Part shown: one piece after another, positions 22,655 through 32,873 of the stretch | Layout of the letters: each line of letters starts with the position of its first letter | Position numbering within the stretch: the first letter of the stretch is position 1 | NCBI GenBank assembly: GCA_003971905.1 | Contig: RSEE01000039.1 | Location: 62,001 to 126,000, forward strand | Source of the DNA: Moniliella sp. 'wahieum' | Taxonomy: Eukaryota > Basidiomycota > Moniliellomycetes > Moniliellales > Moniliellaceae | Length of the DNA: 64,000 nt | Direction of reading: 5' to 3' | The notes under the pieces: generated by a model | Told to the model about the DNA's origin: nothing | Seen by the model: only the letters and a program-made list of their open reading frames with translations | The model's database searches: none | Position numbers and translations under genes: made by a program

Positions 22655-23089
22655 GGCAGACGAGAGAGGCAGAGGGGTGGTGGGGGGAGGGGTGGTTTGC
22701 ACAACACGCGGCGGTGGGTTGCGCCGCCCAAGCAGCGGGCTGGGATTTAATAGGACAGCGTTGGCCGACTGGACAGTTGACGCGTGATGCGCGTGACGGC
22801 GGCTGCCCCCCTGCCTGGTGGTCGTTTGCTCTGCCGATCTGACGCGTGACGCCTTCCGACGCCCATTTTCCGACGCTTCTGTGGTTGGCGCTTGGCGGGG
22901 CTCAAGCGCCCAGCGGCTGGGACTGCCCCCGCGGCGGGTAGATCCTGCCCGAGCCACACCGTGCCGTGTGCTGCCGCCGAGTGGGCCAGGGTGTGTCCGC
23001 GTGTGCCGCCCCCGCCGACACCCGCCCAGAGAGGGAAAAAGGCAGGAGACGGGCACAGTGCACTGGCTCCCCCAGCTCCCACCTGCCTC

Positions 23090-23101
23090 ATCGATCATCG
23101 A
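23090..23101. promoter_or_regulatory. ATCGATCATCGA element, copy 3
   Basis: Exact 12-mer, extended on the right to ATCGATCATCGATCGTCGA. Confidence 0.3.
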
Positions 23102-23239
23102 TCGTCGACGTCCGAGCGGCGCCTGCTGCGCCCCCTTCCCCCCAGGTGGCCCCTGGGAAGGGGGGCAGTGGGTGGATGGCGTGGCGCGGCGCGGCAACCT
23201 GCCAAGTGGGATGTTCCATGATCGATGACAGGACAGCGA

Positions 23240-23249
23240 TGACCGGTGA
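23240..23249. promoter_or_regulatory. TGACCGGTGA element, copy 3
   Basis: Exact copy of the recurring decamer, in the divergent spacer of the GPI-protein gene and FUN26. Confidence 0.35.
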
Positions 23250-23685
23250 CCAGGAACATGGTTCTCCTTTCCCATCTACTGCCTCCAGCCCAGCTGGTGG
23301 CCCCCCACCAGCCACCGCCGCGCAACTCCATCTGATCGTCCTCTGGTCTCCGCCCTTCTACGCTCCGCGCCCCAGTGGCACCCCCTCCCCCTTTTACCAC
23401 CACAGCCGAGGCACTTAAGAGTGACTAGGTGACAGGGTAGTCACCAGTCCCTGCTTCACTGGGTACTGGCCACCTCTCGGTGGGCAGGCGCTGTGTATTT
23501 TGGCCAAGTGGGTGGCACATGGCCCACCTTGCGGAAGAAGGCGGCTGCAAGTTGGAATCCATCCACAGTTGCAATGTCTGTCTGCGTGGACCATGCTGTC
23601 GCGGAGGTTCAAGCACACGCAGTGGCGCGGCCCATCCCACCCGCTCAATTGCAACTTTCGGGTCCACAGAGATTCAATTACTGCA

Positions 23686-23727
23686 TGTTCAATGTTCAAT
23701 GTTCAATGTGCAATGTTCAATGTTCAA
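23686..23727. repeat. Minisatellite, 9-bp unit TTCAATGTT
   Basis: Four to five tandem copies of a TTCAATGTT/TTCAATGTG nonamer starting at GCATGTTCAATG, upstream of FUN26. Only one unit carries a base change. Confidence 0.8.
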
Positions 23728-24068
23728 AGCACATTCACCTTTCAAGTTTCATTGCGGCCCTTCTCGTTGAATACGTCGTGTGTGGATCACCAGTCACATG
23801 CACGCCACCAGTGGCAGGGATTGATAATCGATCGATAATCCCCCAGAGAGAGTTCGCGCATGCTAGCGCTTCTTCCCTCACTTTAACCTCATCCGCCCCG
23901 AGCCGGAGTTTGATAAGCACCGTCCAGCGTCCAGCACTCGTTTCGCCTGCAGCGTCGTGTTGCGTTGGCATCGAACCCAACGCGTGCGACTGGGACGCTG
24001 GCTCCCACACCTTAACGCTGGCACCACCCCCCCCTTCGCTCGCCTGTCCTTTCTGCTTGCTGGCCACC

Positions 24069-25716
24069 ATGAGCGCCAGGTACAGCCAGCTCCCCACTGA
24101 CGCCAGTGACGACACGCCCACGCCGCGGCTCTTTCCGCCCCGTCTTCCGCCGCCGCGCTGGCGGCCGCCCAGTCCGACCCGCCCGAACCCGACGACGAGG
24201 ACGGCCTTACGGGCGCCGAGGCGACCGATGCATGGCAGGAAATGACGCCTCTCGCCCGCTTGGGCATCTACATTGCGTTTGGATTGCTGGGTGCCGGCGT
24301 GCTTCTTCCCTTGTACGTGCTTTCGCAGTGATCTCCTGAGCCAGCGGCAAGGCAGGCTAACTGGGACCGTTGGTCGCTGCAGCAACGTGGTCATTACCCC
24401 CGTCCGAGTACTACCGTACGCGCTTTGCCGACACGCCCTTTGCCCATAACTTTGCCAACTGGCTCATTGTGAGCTACAACTGCACGGCCATCTTTTTCCA
24501 AGGAGCGGCGACCAAGTCGCTGCCCAAGACCACCCCGTCCAAGCGGATCGGACGGTCGGGAGTGCTGCTGCTGTTCTGCTTCTTGGCCTTCACTCTCATC
24601 ACCGCCCTTGGGCCGGGCAACACTCCGGACCCCGAGGTAGACACGCGAGGTGCGGACCTGTTCTACTTTGGTGCGCTTTTGGTCTGGGCCAATACCCTGG
24701 CCGCCGGCTGCAGTTACTTCCAAAACGCCGTGGTCGCGCTCAGTTCGGCGTTTGGCCCACTTTGTATGGCACGATGCTTTCGTTCCAGGGCATCATTGCG
24801 GTGGTTGTGTCGGTGATCCAATTGGTGGCGGCTGTCTCCTTTGTCCGCTCTCACCCGCCTGCTAACGATACGGCAGGAGTGCAATCTGTCGATGCTGAAT
24901 CCAGCCACCATTGTGTTTTTCGTGATTTCCGTCATGCTGATGAGCGTGGTTCTGATCGCCTTCCGTCTGCTGATTCAGACCGACCTGTTTTGGGAAGTGC
25001 ATTACAAAGAAGCTGGCTCCTCCTCTTGGGCCCGGGTGGACGGGGAGGAGCATGCGGAAGAGCATGACGGTGCGTCGTGGGCTCTCTTGGGTCGTCTGGG
25101 CAAAAAAGTATGGTACTTTTGTTTGGCCATGGTACTCAACTTTGTCGTTACCCTTGCTCTCTTCCCTACGGTTACAAGTCGCGTCCTCCACTTCGCCCAA
25201 GGGAACGCTACTCGGTTCTCCGCTCGTTTTTGCCTCGCTCCATTTCTTCCTGTTCAACTTGAGCGATGTAGTCGGTCGCACGCTACCTTCCTTCCTTCCC
25301 TCCAGCTGGCTTCCCTCACGCCCAGCGTCGGTACTGGTCTTTGCCTTGGCCCGGGTCTTGTTTGTCCCGCTCTTCCAGCATGCCCACACGGGAGGTGCCG
25401 TGGCCGCTTTCTCCGCTCCCGCCCTTAGCGTCCAGGACCAAGGACTGGGCAATGCCACATCTCTCTCCTGGCGCCACGGGCGGTGATGGGAGCGACGCCG
25501 ACGCCTCCCTTTTTGCAGCAAGACTGGGTCTTCTTTACGGTGCTCTTCCTCTTTGGTGCATCGAACGGGTACCTGATCACCAGCCTGTTTGTCTCCACTC
25601 CTTCCCACCCTGGGCTCGATGCCGAGGAAAAACGCTTGGCCGCCTCGGTGCTGAGCTTTTGGTTGGCGATTGGCCTGGCGCTGGGAAGCGCCTTCTCGTT
25701 TGTGGTGGACAAGTAA
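24069..25716 (+). CDS. FUN26: Equilibrative nucleoside transporter (ENT/SLC29)
   Basis: Eleven-TM nucleoside transporter; in yeast Fun26 sits in the vacuole membrane and moves nucleosides and nicotinamide riboside. It starts MSARYSQLPTDASDD at 24069. The acidic head DDEDGLTGAEATDAWQE leads into TM1 (LARLGIYIAFGLLGAGVLLP). An intron (24315-24383, GTACGT/GCAG) then joins to FNVVITPSEYYRTRFA and NFANWLIVSYN, a family signature. Later parts are YFQNAVVALSSAFGPLY, SFQGIIAVVVSVIQLV, WYFCLAMVLNFVVTLALFP, FFLFNLSDVVGRTLP, SVLVFALARVLFVPLFQ and the C-terminal FLFGASNGYLITSLFV to FSFVVDK. TAA is at 25714-25716. Three to four single-base slips (near 24140, 24765, 25190 and 25480) break the frame; each side matches the family. 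Confidence 0.87.
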
Positions 25717-26689
25717 TCGTCCTGCCTCAGCTTGGCTTCGGGCCTTCTCCTCCACCCCCACCTCCCCGCATCCATTTATCTTACAACATACTGCATTCAG
25801 CAAGTGTTTGCTCCCTCTTTCCCACTCTCCGCATAGAGTGTTATCATTCTGTAGGATTTTCTCCTAATGCTGTTACTCTGTCGCATGTATGGGTCCAGGA
25901 GCTAGTATTCCGTCAGGCTGCGTCGGTCGGGTTTGAGTAATTTGAGCCCTCTTTGGTTTTATGATATCTCACTACTGACGCCACCATACAAATGGAGGAG
26001 AAACGAGCGTTCTCATCCGGTTCAGCTCCATTGCCACCTGCGACGTGATACGGAGAAACCCATTGGCACCCAATGACAGCCTGTTAACCAACACAAGTGG
26101 CTCGCTTGGCGCGGCCGTTTGTCGAGAGTGAGTACACCCTGGTACATCTCTGCCTTGGACGCAGTCCCCAGTTCATTCTATCAATATCACGGCCCGGGCC
26201 TCTCGGAAGGCACTGCCACGAAGGCTCCTTACTTTCCTCTGCTCTCTCCCCTTGTGCCATTTGATTGCGGCCCACGAAAGTCGAGACGACGTTGACGCCA
26301 ATAGAGTGTGCAAATCCTCTCTTCTTCACTCAACATGACAGGAGAAATAACAGCATATCACGTTTCTCCTGTCATGAATAAAATCTGTGTCGCAAGGACC
26401 AGTCTGGACGTCCCAACATGACTTGTACTGTCGGGCGGGGACACGGCAACGCGCGTCTGGGGCGCGAGAAGAAAAGACACAGTGTGAAGGCAGCGCTGCA
26501 CCTACGAACGGGAAAGTAAGAGTCAAGTATGATAGCGGATGAACAAAGTGCGCGCATGTGGGTCCAAGGAGTATGGCAGTGCGAGGGGGCGGAGGGCTCA
26601 AGCTTGGCCCAAGGTAAAGGTGCGATGTTTGCGACGCGGGCGAAGAGGCGGTGGGGGTCAGTCCGTTTTCCTCCTCGCCGGAGCGCGGG
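25717..26689. other. Convergent 3' spacer FUN26 / MDM34
   Basis: About 1 kb without recognised features. The segment near 26336-26375 contains an inverted repeat: ACATGACAGGAGAAA and its complement TTTCTCCTGTCATG separated by about 20 bp, which could form a hairpin. Confidence 0.5.
26336..26377. terminator. Hairpin-forming inverted repeat
   Basis: Left arm CATGACAGGAGAAA, right arm TTTCTCCTGTCATG, loop about 14-18 bp of AT-rich DNA. It lies between two convergent genes and may mark a 3' end; role inferred. Confidence 0.3.
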
Positions 26690-28691
26690 CTAGGGTGCGG
26701 CGCAAGGTCCTGGCCTGCGCGTACTTGGACATGGTGCAAGGGCGGAGTGTAAGGAGACAGGGTCGGGTGCGACCCGACGCGACCGGTAAAGTGGGAGGCA
26801 GGTTTGGTGGGCAGAGTGCGAATGGTAGAGGAAGGGGCAGACGGGGGCGTGGTACTCGGCATGCGCAGCAGCCTGGTGGGTGCGCGCGATGGGCGCCAGA
26901 GCGGGGGAAGGGGAATTGGTTGTGGAAGACGAGACGAGGCGCGTGCGTCGGGGCGGGACTTGCCCCCGCGTATCCTGGAAAGGGTCCCAGAGCGACGTTC
27001 TTCCTCGACGCGATACGCTCGCAAGATCACTATCGTCTTCTCCCCACGCAGCAAGCGCATCGAATTGGGACGAGGAGCTGTCGGAACCTTCTGGTTCCGA
27101 CACCCTCTCCACCGCCTCGGGGTCAGGATCGTTCTCCCGATCAGAGCCTTGCTCTTGTTCGGGTCCTCGTCCAACGTCAAATCGTACCCTGAATCGAGCT
27201 CGTCCACCTCATCCGCATAGGACCCATCCTCAAACTCTTCTCCGGGGGGTTGGCAGAGGGGAAGTAGAAATCACTCGTCAGTTGCATCGTCCGCCTGAAG
27301 ATCTTCATCGTCCTCCTCCTCATCGTCCTCCTCCTCCTCGTCTTGCACCGTTTCCTCCTCATCGGTCTCCTCCTTGAGACGCTCCAGCTGATTCCGTCGC
27401 TGTGCTTTCAACCCAGGATTCTCATCCAGCCACAAATCCTCTGCTTCCGCTAGGCCCCGCGTGGGCGGCGAGAGGCGACGATCCGCGAGAGAGGTGCGAA
27501 TGGGTCCCACCCCGCGGCGGGGGGGAAGGACACAGGTGTCTCTTTGAAGCCATAGGTGGGTCGTACTCCCCCCTTCAGGATCAGAAGGGTCCATTCCGAG
27601 GGAAACGGCACGCAGCGTTTGAGCGGGTGGAACCGAGGGCGTTTGCTGTTGCATCCCAATCGTACTGGCGGCCTTGGGGGGCTTGGGTGAAGCGAGGGTG
27701 CTAGGTACGCGAGGTCAGAGGAGAGCAGGGTGCACTAGCAGTGCTCCCTGCTCGGGGCTGGGAGGGGCGTAGAGCGCCCGCCTCAGACGCTGGACGAGGG
27801 GGTTTGCCCGGCCGCGCGGTAGCCTTTTTTTTTTTGCCATTCTTTTCGGGTCGTCGGCGGGCCAGTCGGGTGGAGGAGTCACGCGAACGGGTGGTAGTGC
27901 TTCCCTGTGTGGGTACGGGGGATTTTCCCCCCTGCTTTGCGTCTTGCGTCGCCACTGTTTCTGCGACTTTGGGTTTTTGTGACTTGAGCTCACCCCTCAG
28001 GAAGGATTGGGACAGCTGGTGAATGATTGCAGGCAAGTCTTCTCGAAAGGGTGCGGATAGTCTCCTCGATCTGAGTCTGGAGGAACGAGGCAATGGGAGG
28101 GACGTCGTCAAATGTCGAACTCACCGCCACGCTCTCCAGCGGATCGTTTTTGAACACCATGGTGATACCTTTGGTTTTGCTCAGGATGAGCACGACAATT
28201 GCGCGCAAGCGAAGGCGGTGCAGACGAAGCTGCATGGGCACCACGAGTGGCTGAGCTGCGTAGAGGATGCCGCGCCCGCCGAGCAGTGGCCGGGAAGAGG
28301 CGTTGGTCAGCGTCGGACCGTGGCGGGGAGACTGGGTTCGGGCATGTCGGCGGTTGCGCCGGCGGGGGAGAGGCAGCGGCCATGCTGGCGGCCGCAGCGG
28401 CCGCCGAAGCATCGGCTGAGAGCGGTTGGCTTGCACCTTGGTGGCCAGCACCAGCTGGGCATCGCCGGCATAGGTCAGGCGGAAGATACCGCGGAAACGG
28501 TCGGGAGCCAAGTCGCCAATCTCAAAATATCGAGCTCTGGCGGGACATGCCCCATCTCGAGGCGCTCGACGAGAATGTCGTCGGCAATGGCGGCGGGCTT
28601 GGCTCCCTTGTTCAGCGCGCTGGTCAGAGGGGGCCGCATCGGAGAGGAACTGGTCGCTAAAGACGGGCCAGTTGAAAGGAAGGAAGGACAT
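26690..28691 (-). CDS. MDM34: Mdm34 (Mmm2), ERMES complex subunit
   Basis: Mdm34 is the mitochondrial-outer-membrane subunit of the ER-mitochondria encounter structure, which moves phospholipids through SMP domains. It starts MSFLPFNWPVFSDQFLSDA at 28691. The SMP domain is complete: ALNKGAKPAAIADDILVER, GHVPPELDIL, EIGDLAPDRFRGIFRLTY, PLVVPMQLRLHRLRLRAIVV, KGITMVFKNDPLESVAVSS and LPAIIHQLSQSFLRGE (to about 27980). A basic Ser/Thr/Lys-rich region and an acidic run (ETDEEETVQDEEEEDDEEED, about 27320) follow. Coding potential seems to continue to about 26690, but the exact stop is not settled. Several one-base slips occur (near 28628, 28525 and 28050). The SMP part is certain; the C-terminal tail is tentative. 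Confidence 0.88.
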
Positions 28692-29161
28692 GCTGCTGGT
28701 GCGGTGCGCTCCCAGGCCGGCGCGGTGGCGGTGGTGGAGGTGGTGGTGGGCTCGGGCTCAGCAGGACTGCGGGCAAGGCGGAACGCGACGGGCATTGAAT
28801 ATTGATGGCGGCCGGCTGGCTCGGGATGTGTGATTTGTGATTCCGGCCGGTGATGGGATGGGATGGGATGGGACGGGACCAGCGCCCATTTTTTCCTCAT
28901 TAAAGCACACACCAGCCCCCCCGCACTCTCGCCACACCACCATCCGCGCTCCCCGCATCCGTCCCATCCCCACCCGCATGGCCAGCTCTCTAGAGGCGCC
29001 CCGCACCGGCAGCCCCGCGCGGCTCCATGGTCGTACACGCTTCTCTCTCCTCCTCCTCGTCCGGACGATCCCTGCTTCGGCGAGCTGCTGCATGGGCGCC
29101 GCATCCCGCTTAAGTGCCCATCCCCGCAGGACGCAGTGGCACTGTTTTGCCGCTAGACCTC

Positions 29162-30511
29162 ATGGACAGCTCCCAACGTACGCAGCTTGTGTCGGAAATG
29201 ATGCAGCGCTACAAGGACCTGCTCCACTTACCACATGCAGCCTATGCTGCTGCGCTTGATGACTGGCACCTCTCCATCGTCCGGCTCAGAGCGGCGCTTG
29301 GCGGGGAGGCGGTAGAGGGGGAGCTACTCGTACCAGGCTCTTTGAGCAGAACCGCTTCCCATCCCATATCTCACAGCGCATCCATGCCCCGAAAGGAGGC
29401 TCCACTTCCCGGTCAAGCCCCAATTTTTCGCTTCAATCCTCCCCTTCCTCCTCCCACAACCCAAGTCGCGGGTCCTTCCCTTCCAGCTTCTTGGGTCTGC
29501 CACGTTCCATCCTCAACTTCCCCTAATTTCTTCAAGTTTCCGCCTAACGCCCATCCTCCCTCCTCAAACCCCACTCAGATCGCGCCCAACTCTTCGTCCT
29601 CATCCTCAAACATATTTTCCTTCAACGCCCCTTCAACGACCTCAAACTTGTTCCAGTTTCCGTCCAACCCCTCCTCAAATTCTACCAAGCTCGCACCCAG
29701 CGCTCCGTCATCGTCGTCAAACATATTTCCCTTCAAGGCCCCTTCAACGACCTCCAACATATTTTCCTTCAACGCCCCTTCAACGACCTCAAACTTGTTC
29801 CCGCTTCCGTCCAGCCTCTCCTCAAGCTCCACCCAACTCGCACCCAGCGCTCCGTCATCATCACCAAACATATTTCCCTTCAAGGCCCCTTCAACGACCT
29901 CAAACATATTTTCCTTCAACGTCCCTTCAAGGTCCTCAAACGTGTTCCAATTTCCATCCAACTTCTCATCCTCAAACTCCACCCAGCTTCTGTCCTCGCC
30001 CTCAACATATTTCCTTTCAAAGCCCCTTCAACGTCCTCAAACGTCTTTCAGTTTCCGTCCAATGCTCATCCCCCTTCGTCAAACCCCCCCGCTCGCACGT
30101 AACGCTTCTTCCTCGTCTGTAACCCTTTTTCAATTAGCACGCCCCTCTACTTTCATGTCATCCGTCACTCCCACTCCATCACCATCAATTCTCCCTGGGC
30201 CCCCCCCTCGCTTCCAATTCAGTCTTCCCACTCAACCGAACATCCCTCCACGGCGTACCCACCCCCTTCCGCATCCAGTTTTCATCCTTGTTTTTCCCCC
30301 GAGACGAGACGCGCCCCTCATTCGAGCAACCCCCACTGCTTCAGGCATGAACTTGGAGAACGTGTATCCGTGGCGAATCACCAACATACGGAGCATGGAC
30401 GCCAAATGGATGCAAACAGAATTTACGATGCTGTTGGACTCGTCCGACACGGTGCACCCACGCAAATTCGAGAAGGTTACCGACGACTTGAGCAAACGCG
30501 ATGCTGGATGA
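29162..30511 (+). CDS. Disordered protein with tandem F-x-F repeats
   Basis: The main open frame starts MDSSQRTQLVSEMMQRYKDL and runs to 30511. The head (1-60) looks helical (YKDLLHLPHAAYAAALDDWH). From about 29520 to 30060 the protein is Ser/Pro/Asn-rich with repeated units of the type SSNIFSFNAPSTTSNLF and SSNIFPFKAPSTTSNIF, so Phe-x-Phe pairs recur every 12-15 residues. The tail (NVYPWRITNIRSMDAKWMQT and on) looks folded. FSF/FPF repeats in a Ser/Asn linker are reminiscent of FG-type nucleoporins, but no classical GLFG or FxFG runs are seen. An upstream segment (about 29050-29156, containing DPCFGELLHGRRIPLKCPSP) may belong to the same gene through an intron or frame slip; ATG 28978 is an alternative start. 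Divergent from MDM34. Family not recognised. Confidence 0.6.
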   Translation: MDSSQRTQLVSEMMQRYKDLLHLPHAAYAAALDDWHLSIVRLRAALGGEAVEGELLVPGSLSRTASHPISHSASMPRKEAPLPGQAPIFRFNPPLPPPTTQVAGPSLPASWVCHVPSSTSPNFFKFPPNAHPPSSNPTQIAPNSSSSSSNIFSFNAPSTTSNLFQFPSNPSSNSTKLAPSAPSSSSNIFPFKAPSTTSNIFSFNAPSTTSNLFPLPSSLSSSSTQLAPSAPSSSPNIFPFKAPSTTSNIFSFNVPSRSSNVFQFPSNFSSSNSTQLLSSPSTYFLSKPLQRPQTSFSFRPMLIPLRQTPPLARNASSSSVTLFQLARPSTFMSSVTPTPSPSILPGPPPRFQFSLPTQPNIPPRRTHPLPHPVFILVFPPRRDAPLIRATPTASGMNLENVYPWRITNIRSMDAKWMQTEFTMLLDSSDTVHPRKFEKVTDDLSKRDAG

Positions 30512-31137
30512 AATCGCTCGCCTCGCTCCTCTCGGTGCTAACGGTTGGTATACTTTTGTGATGCGCTGAACAGTGAGTAGGCGGCCTGATCCCAGTCCGA
30601 GGGCTTAAAGCTAGAGAGTGTTACGGAACGAACAGCCTCATGTGGCGTCAGGCGACACTTTTGAACTGTGTGGCATCCTTTCCAACCATCTTCCGTCCTT
30701 TTTGGCCGCCCTGTTGTTGTTGTTGTTGTCAATTGGTGTATATTTCGGGCTCGCTTCCAAGAATGACGGATGCGCGAGTACATATGAATTGGTGTAACTT
30801 AGTATAAGAACCGTCATATTCCTCCTGTAGGCCAAAACACCGATAAACGCAAAGTGAAGTGTACACTATTTCCGACTCACAGGCGGGGGCACCGGGGGCA
30901 GATAGCAGGGTTGGTTTGGGCATGGTATACCCAAACTCGGGAGTGCAGTGAGGATTTGCAGTTCCCTTCTTCACATCAATTGCATTCGCTTGCTATGGGA
31001 ACCGCTCTTCACTAGAGATAGGGACAGTATGGTCCAGCTATACGAAGAAATACCACTTGTTTGTGTGTTCCACTTTCAGTATTTCCAAGCTGTCTTGATA
31101 CCCTAAAGCTTGGGGGCTAAAATGAAGGCAAAAGTAT
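30512..31137. other. Gene-free spacer
   Basis: Contains a GTT microsatellite (about 30715-30731). No gene features recognised. Confidence 0.5.
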
Positions 31138-31227
31138 GCTTCAAAGGGGAATCGAACCCCTGTCACATCGATCTCACAGGCACTAGGCCAGTCTGGCAAC
31201 GATTATATACCACTAACCCATTGAAGC
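31138..31227 (-). tRNA. tRNA-Gly(GCC) with intron
   Basis: Ninety bases on the minus strand. The acceptor arm GCTTCAA pairs with TTGAAGC, the A-box is TGGGTTAGTGG, the B-box is GGTTCGATTCC inside the T-arm AGGGG/CCCCT, and the discriminator is A. The anticodon loop reads TTGCCA-T when an intron of about 22 bases is removed one base 3' of the anticodon, identical to the yeast tRNA-Gly(GCC) loop. The intron has TGGC able to pair with the anticodon region GCCA, as is usual for pre-tRNA introns. A TTTT run follows within ten bases of the 3' end, a Pol III terminator. The D-arm is slightly short, so the isotype is less certain than the tRNA call. Confidence 0.72.
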
Positions 31228-31749
31228 TCATGAAGGGCTAAATAAATGTTTTCTTCACGCTCATACCCTGACGTGTTTTTCTTGGGAATACACCACCATC
31301 TCCTTTCTCACTTCGGATCATTCACAGCCATTGAAACCGGGATGGCGGCCTTGGTTTCTTCTCTAAAGCTTTTTGGAGGCACCCCGTCGCCAACTGCCCC
31401 TCCTTTTGTCTTTCGACACTCCTCGCTCAAGAGGGACACAACCGCAGACAACATGCGCACGACCCAGGGGTCGATGTTGATGACGGTCGTCGGATGTTAT
31501 GCCGTCTTGCTTGAAGCTCACGCGTCAAAAGCTCGTGAACACGGTGTGGACAAACAAACATACCAAAGTTGTGCCCCCGAATATGGTTTCGAAGCCTGGC
31601 GCACTGGACGTGGCGATGACGTAGGCGCCGCAAGACCGATATTAATTCGAGTAACTGAGAGCTAGTGCTACTGAACGTACTGACGTACTGAGTCTCAGTA
31701 CTGACTGAATGGCGAGGAGCGATGTGGAGCGAACAATGATCATCTGATC

Positions 31750-31761
31750 ATCGATCATCGA
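31750..31761. promoter_or_regulatory. ATCGATCATCGA element, copy 4
   Basis: Exact 12-mer within a longer run of GATCATC words. Confidence 0.3.
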
Positions 31762-32062
31762 CCAACTCGTGAAGCTCAGCGATAGCCAATATACGTACCC
31801 GAACCAACCACCACTTTCCAGCCAACGTCGCATCTTGACTGTTTCGATAATTCAAGCCAGGGAGAAAATGGCCCGTGCTGTGTCAGGTGGGCCTAAACAA
31901 CGCTGCGAAGCCACATATCAACACCCGTCGGCTCCACTTACGTCCGTTTCCTCGCCCGTCCGCATGCACACACCGTCCTCGGGCCGCCTGGTTCCGGTCA
32001 CGGCCGCAAGCCTCTGGTAGAATTCAGGCCGCTTTCATGTCACATGTCAGGCTGGCCCCCCT

Positions 32063-32072
32063 TGACCGGTGA
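32063..32072. promoter_or_regulatory. TGACCGGTGA element, copy 4
   Basis: Exact decamer 112 bp upstream of the flavodoxin-like gene, the copy best placed as a promoter element. Confidence 0.4.
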
Positions 32073-32183
32073 CGCGTGACCCCCAACAGGCCCGAAGGCT
32101 TGCGTCTACAAGCCAAAAGCAGAGCAGAGCAGCGCGAACGCTTTCCTTCCCTTCCCCCACCCACACTTCTGCCTCTCGTTGCC

Positions 32184-32873
32184 ATGTCCAGCCGCATCGC
32201 CGTTGTCTCCCACTCGGTATGCCCTCCATTGCACACGCGTTGGCATGTTCGTGGTTCGCGGACTGACCTAACCCATCTCCCCAGCTCTACGGCCACGTCC
32301 GCACCCTCGCCAACGAGGCCGCCCGCGGCGCTGCCTCGACTTCGGCCAAGGTCGACAACTTCACCTTTGCCGAGACGCTTCCGGACAAGGTGCTGGATCT
32401 GATGCACGCCAACAAGGCGCTCAAGGACGAGTTCCCCCCATCACTCCCGGTGATCTGACCAAGTATGACGGTTACATCTTCGCCTTTGGCACCCTTCGGC
32501 CGTGCGCCTGCCCAGGTGAGCAACCTGTTTGACCAGACTGGTGGGCTGTGGGCCAAGGGCGCTCTGATTGGCAAGTTTGCTTCTACCATCACCTCGACTG
32601 GTACCCAGCAAGGTGGCCAGGAGACCCTCACTACACCACGCTACCTTACTTTGTGCATCACGGGATCAACTATGTGCCGAATGGCTACAGCTCCTTCCCG
32701 CTCCAGTCCAATCTGACGGAGATCCACGGTGCTCGCCTTATGGTGCCTCGACGCTGGCGGGTCCCACGGGCGACCGCAAGCCGACGGACTTGGAGTTGGA
32801 GATTGCGTACAACCAGGGCATTCACTTTGCCAAGACGGTGAACACGTACGTGGCCGGATTGGCGAAGTTGTAG
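32184..32873 (+). CDS. Flavodoxin-like NAD(P)H:quinone oxidoreductase (WrbA/Pst2 family)
   Basis: FMN-dependent enzyme that reduces quinones by two electrons and protects against oxidative stress; fungal members (Pst2, Rfs1, Ycp4) are membrane-associated at eisosomes. Exon 1 (32184-32216) encodes [11 protein letters not shown], the first strand and FMN-phosphate loop, and joins at 32285 to [16 protein letters not shown]. Then follow [20 protein letters not shown], the [13 protein letters not shown] strand, [54 protein letters not shown] and the C-terminal [20 protein letters not shown]. The length of about 206 aa fits the family. Two one-base slips (near 32437 and between 32630 and 32740) interrupt the frame. 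The His usually seen in QHGGQET is Gln here. Confidence 0.9.

Larger units (their letters stand above)
22655..24068. promoter_or_regulatory. Divergent spacer: GPI-protein gene / FUN26
   Basis: A 1.4-kb divergent promoter region. It holds one ATCGATCATCGA (23090-23101), one TGACCGGTGA (23240-23249), several GACGCGTGA-like words (22776-22855) and a 9-bp minisatellite (23686-23727). Open frames on both strands are C-rich or G-rich shadows. Confidence 0.5.
31228..32183. promoter_or_regulatory. Spacer with promoter of the flavodoxin-like gene
   Basis: Holds one ATCGATCATCGA (31750-31761) and one TGACCGGTGA followed by CGCGTGA (32063-32077), 112 bp before the WrbA-like ATG. The frame 31246-31665 (+) has no recognisable feature. 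Confidence 0.45.
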
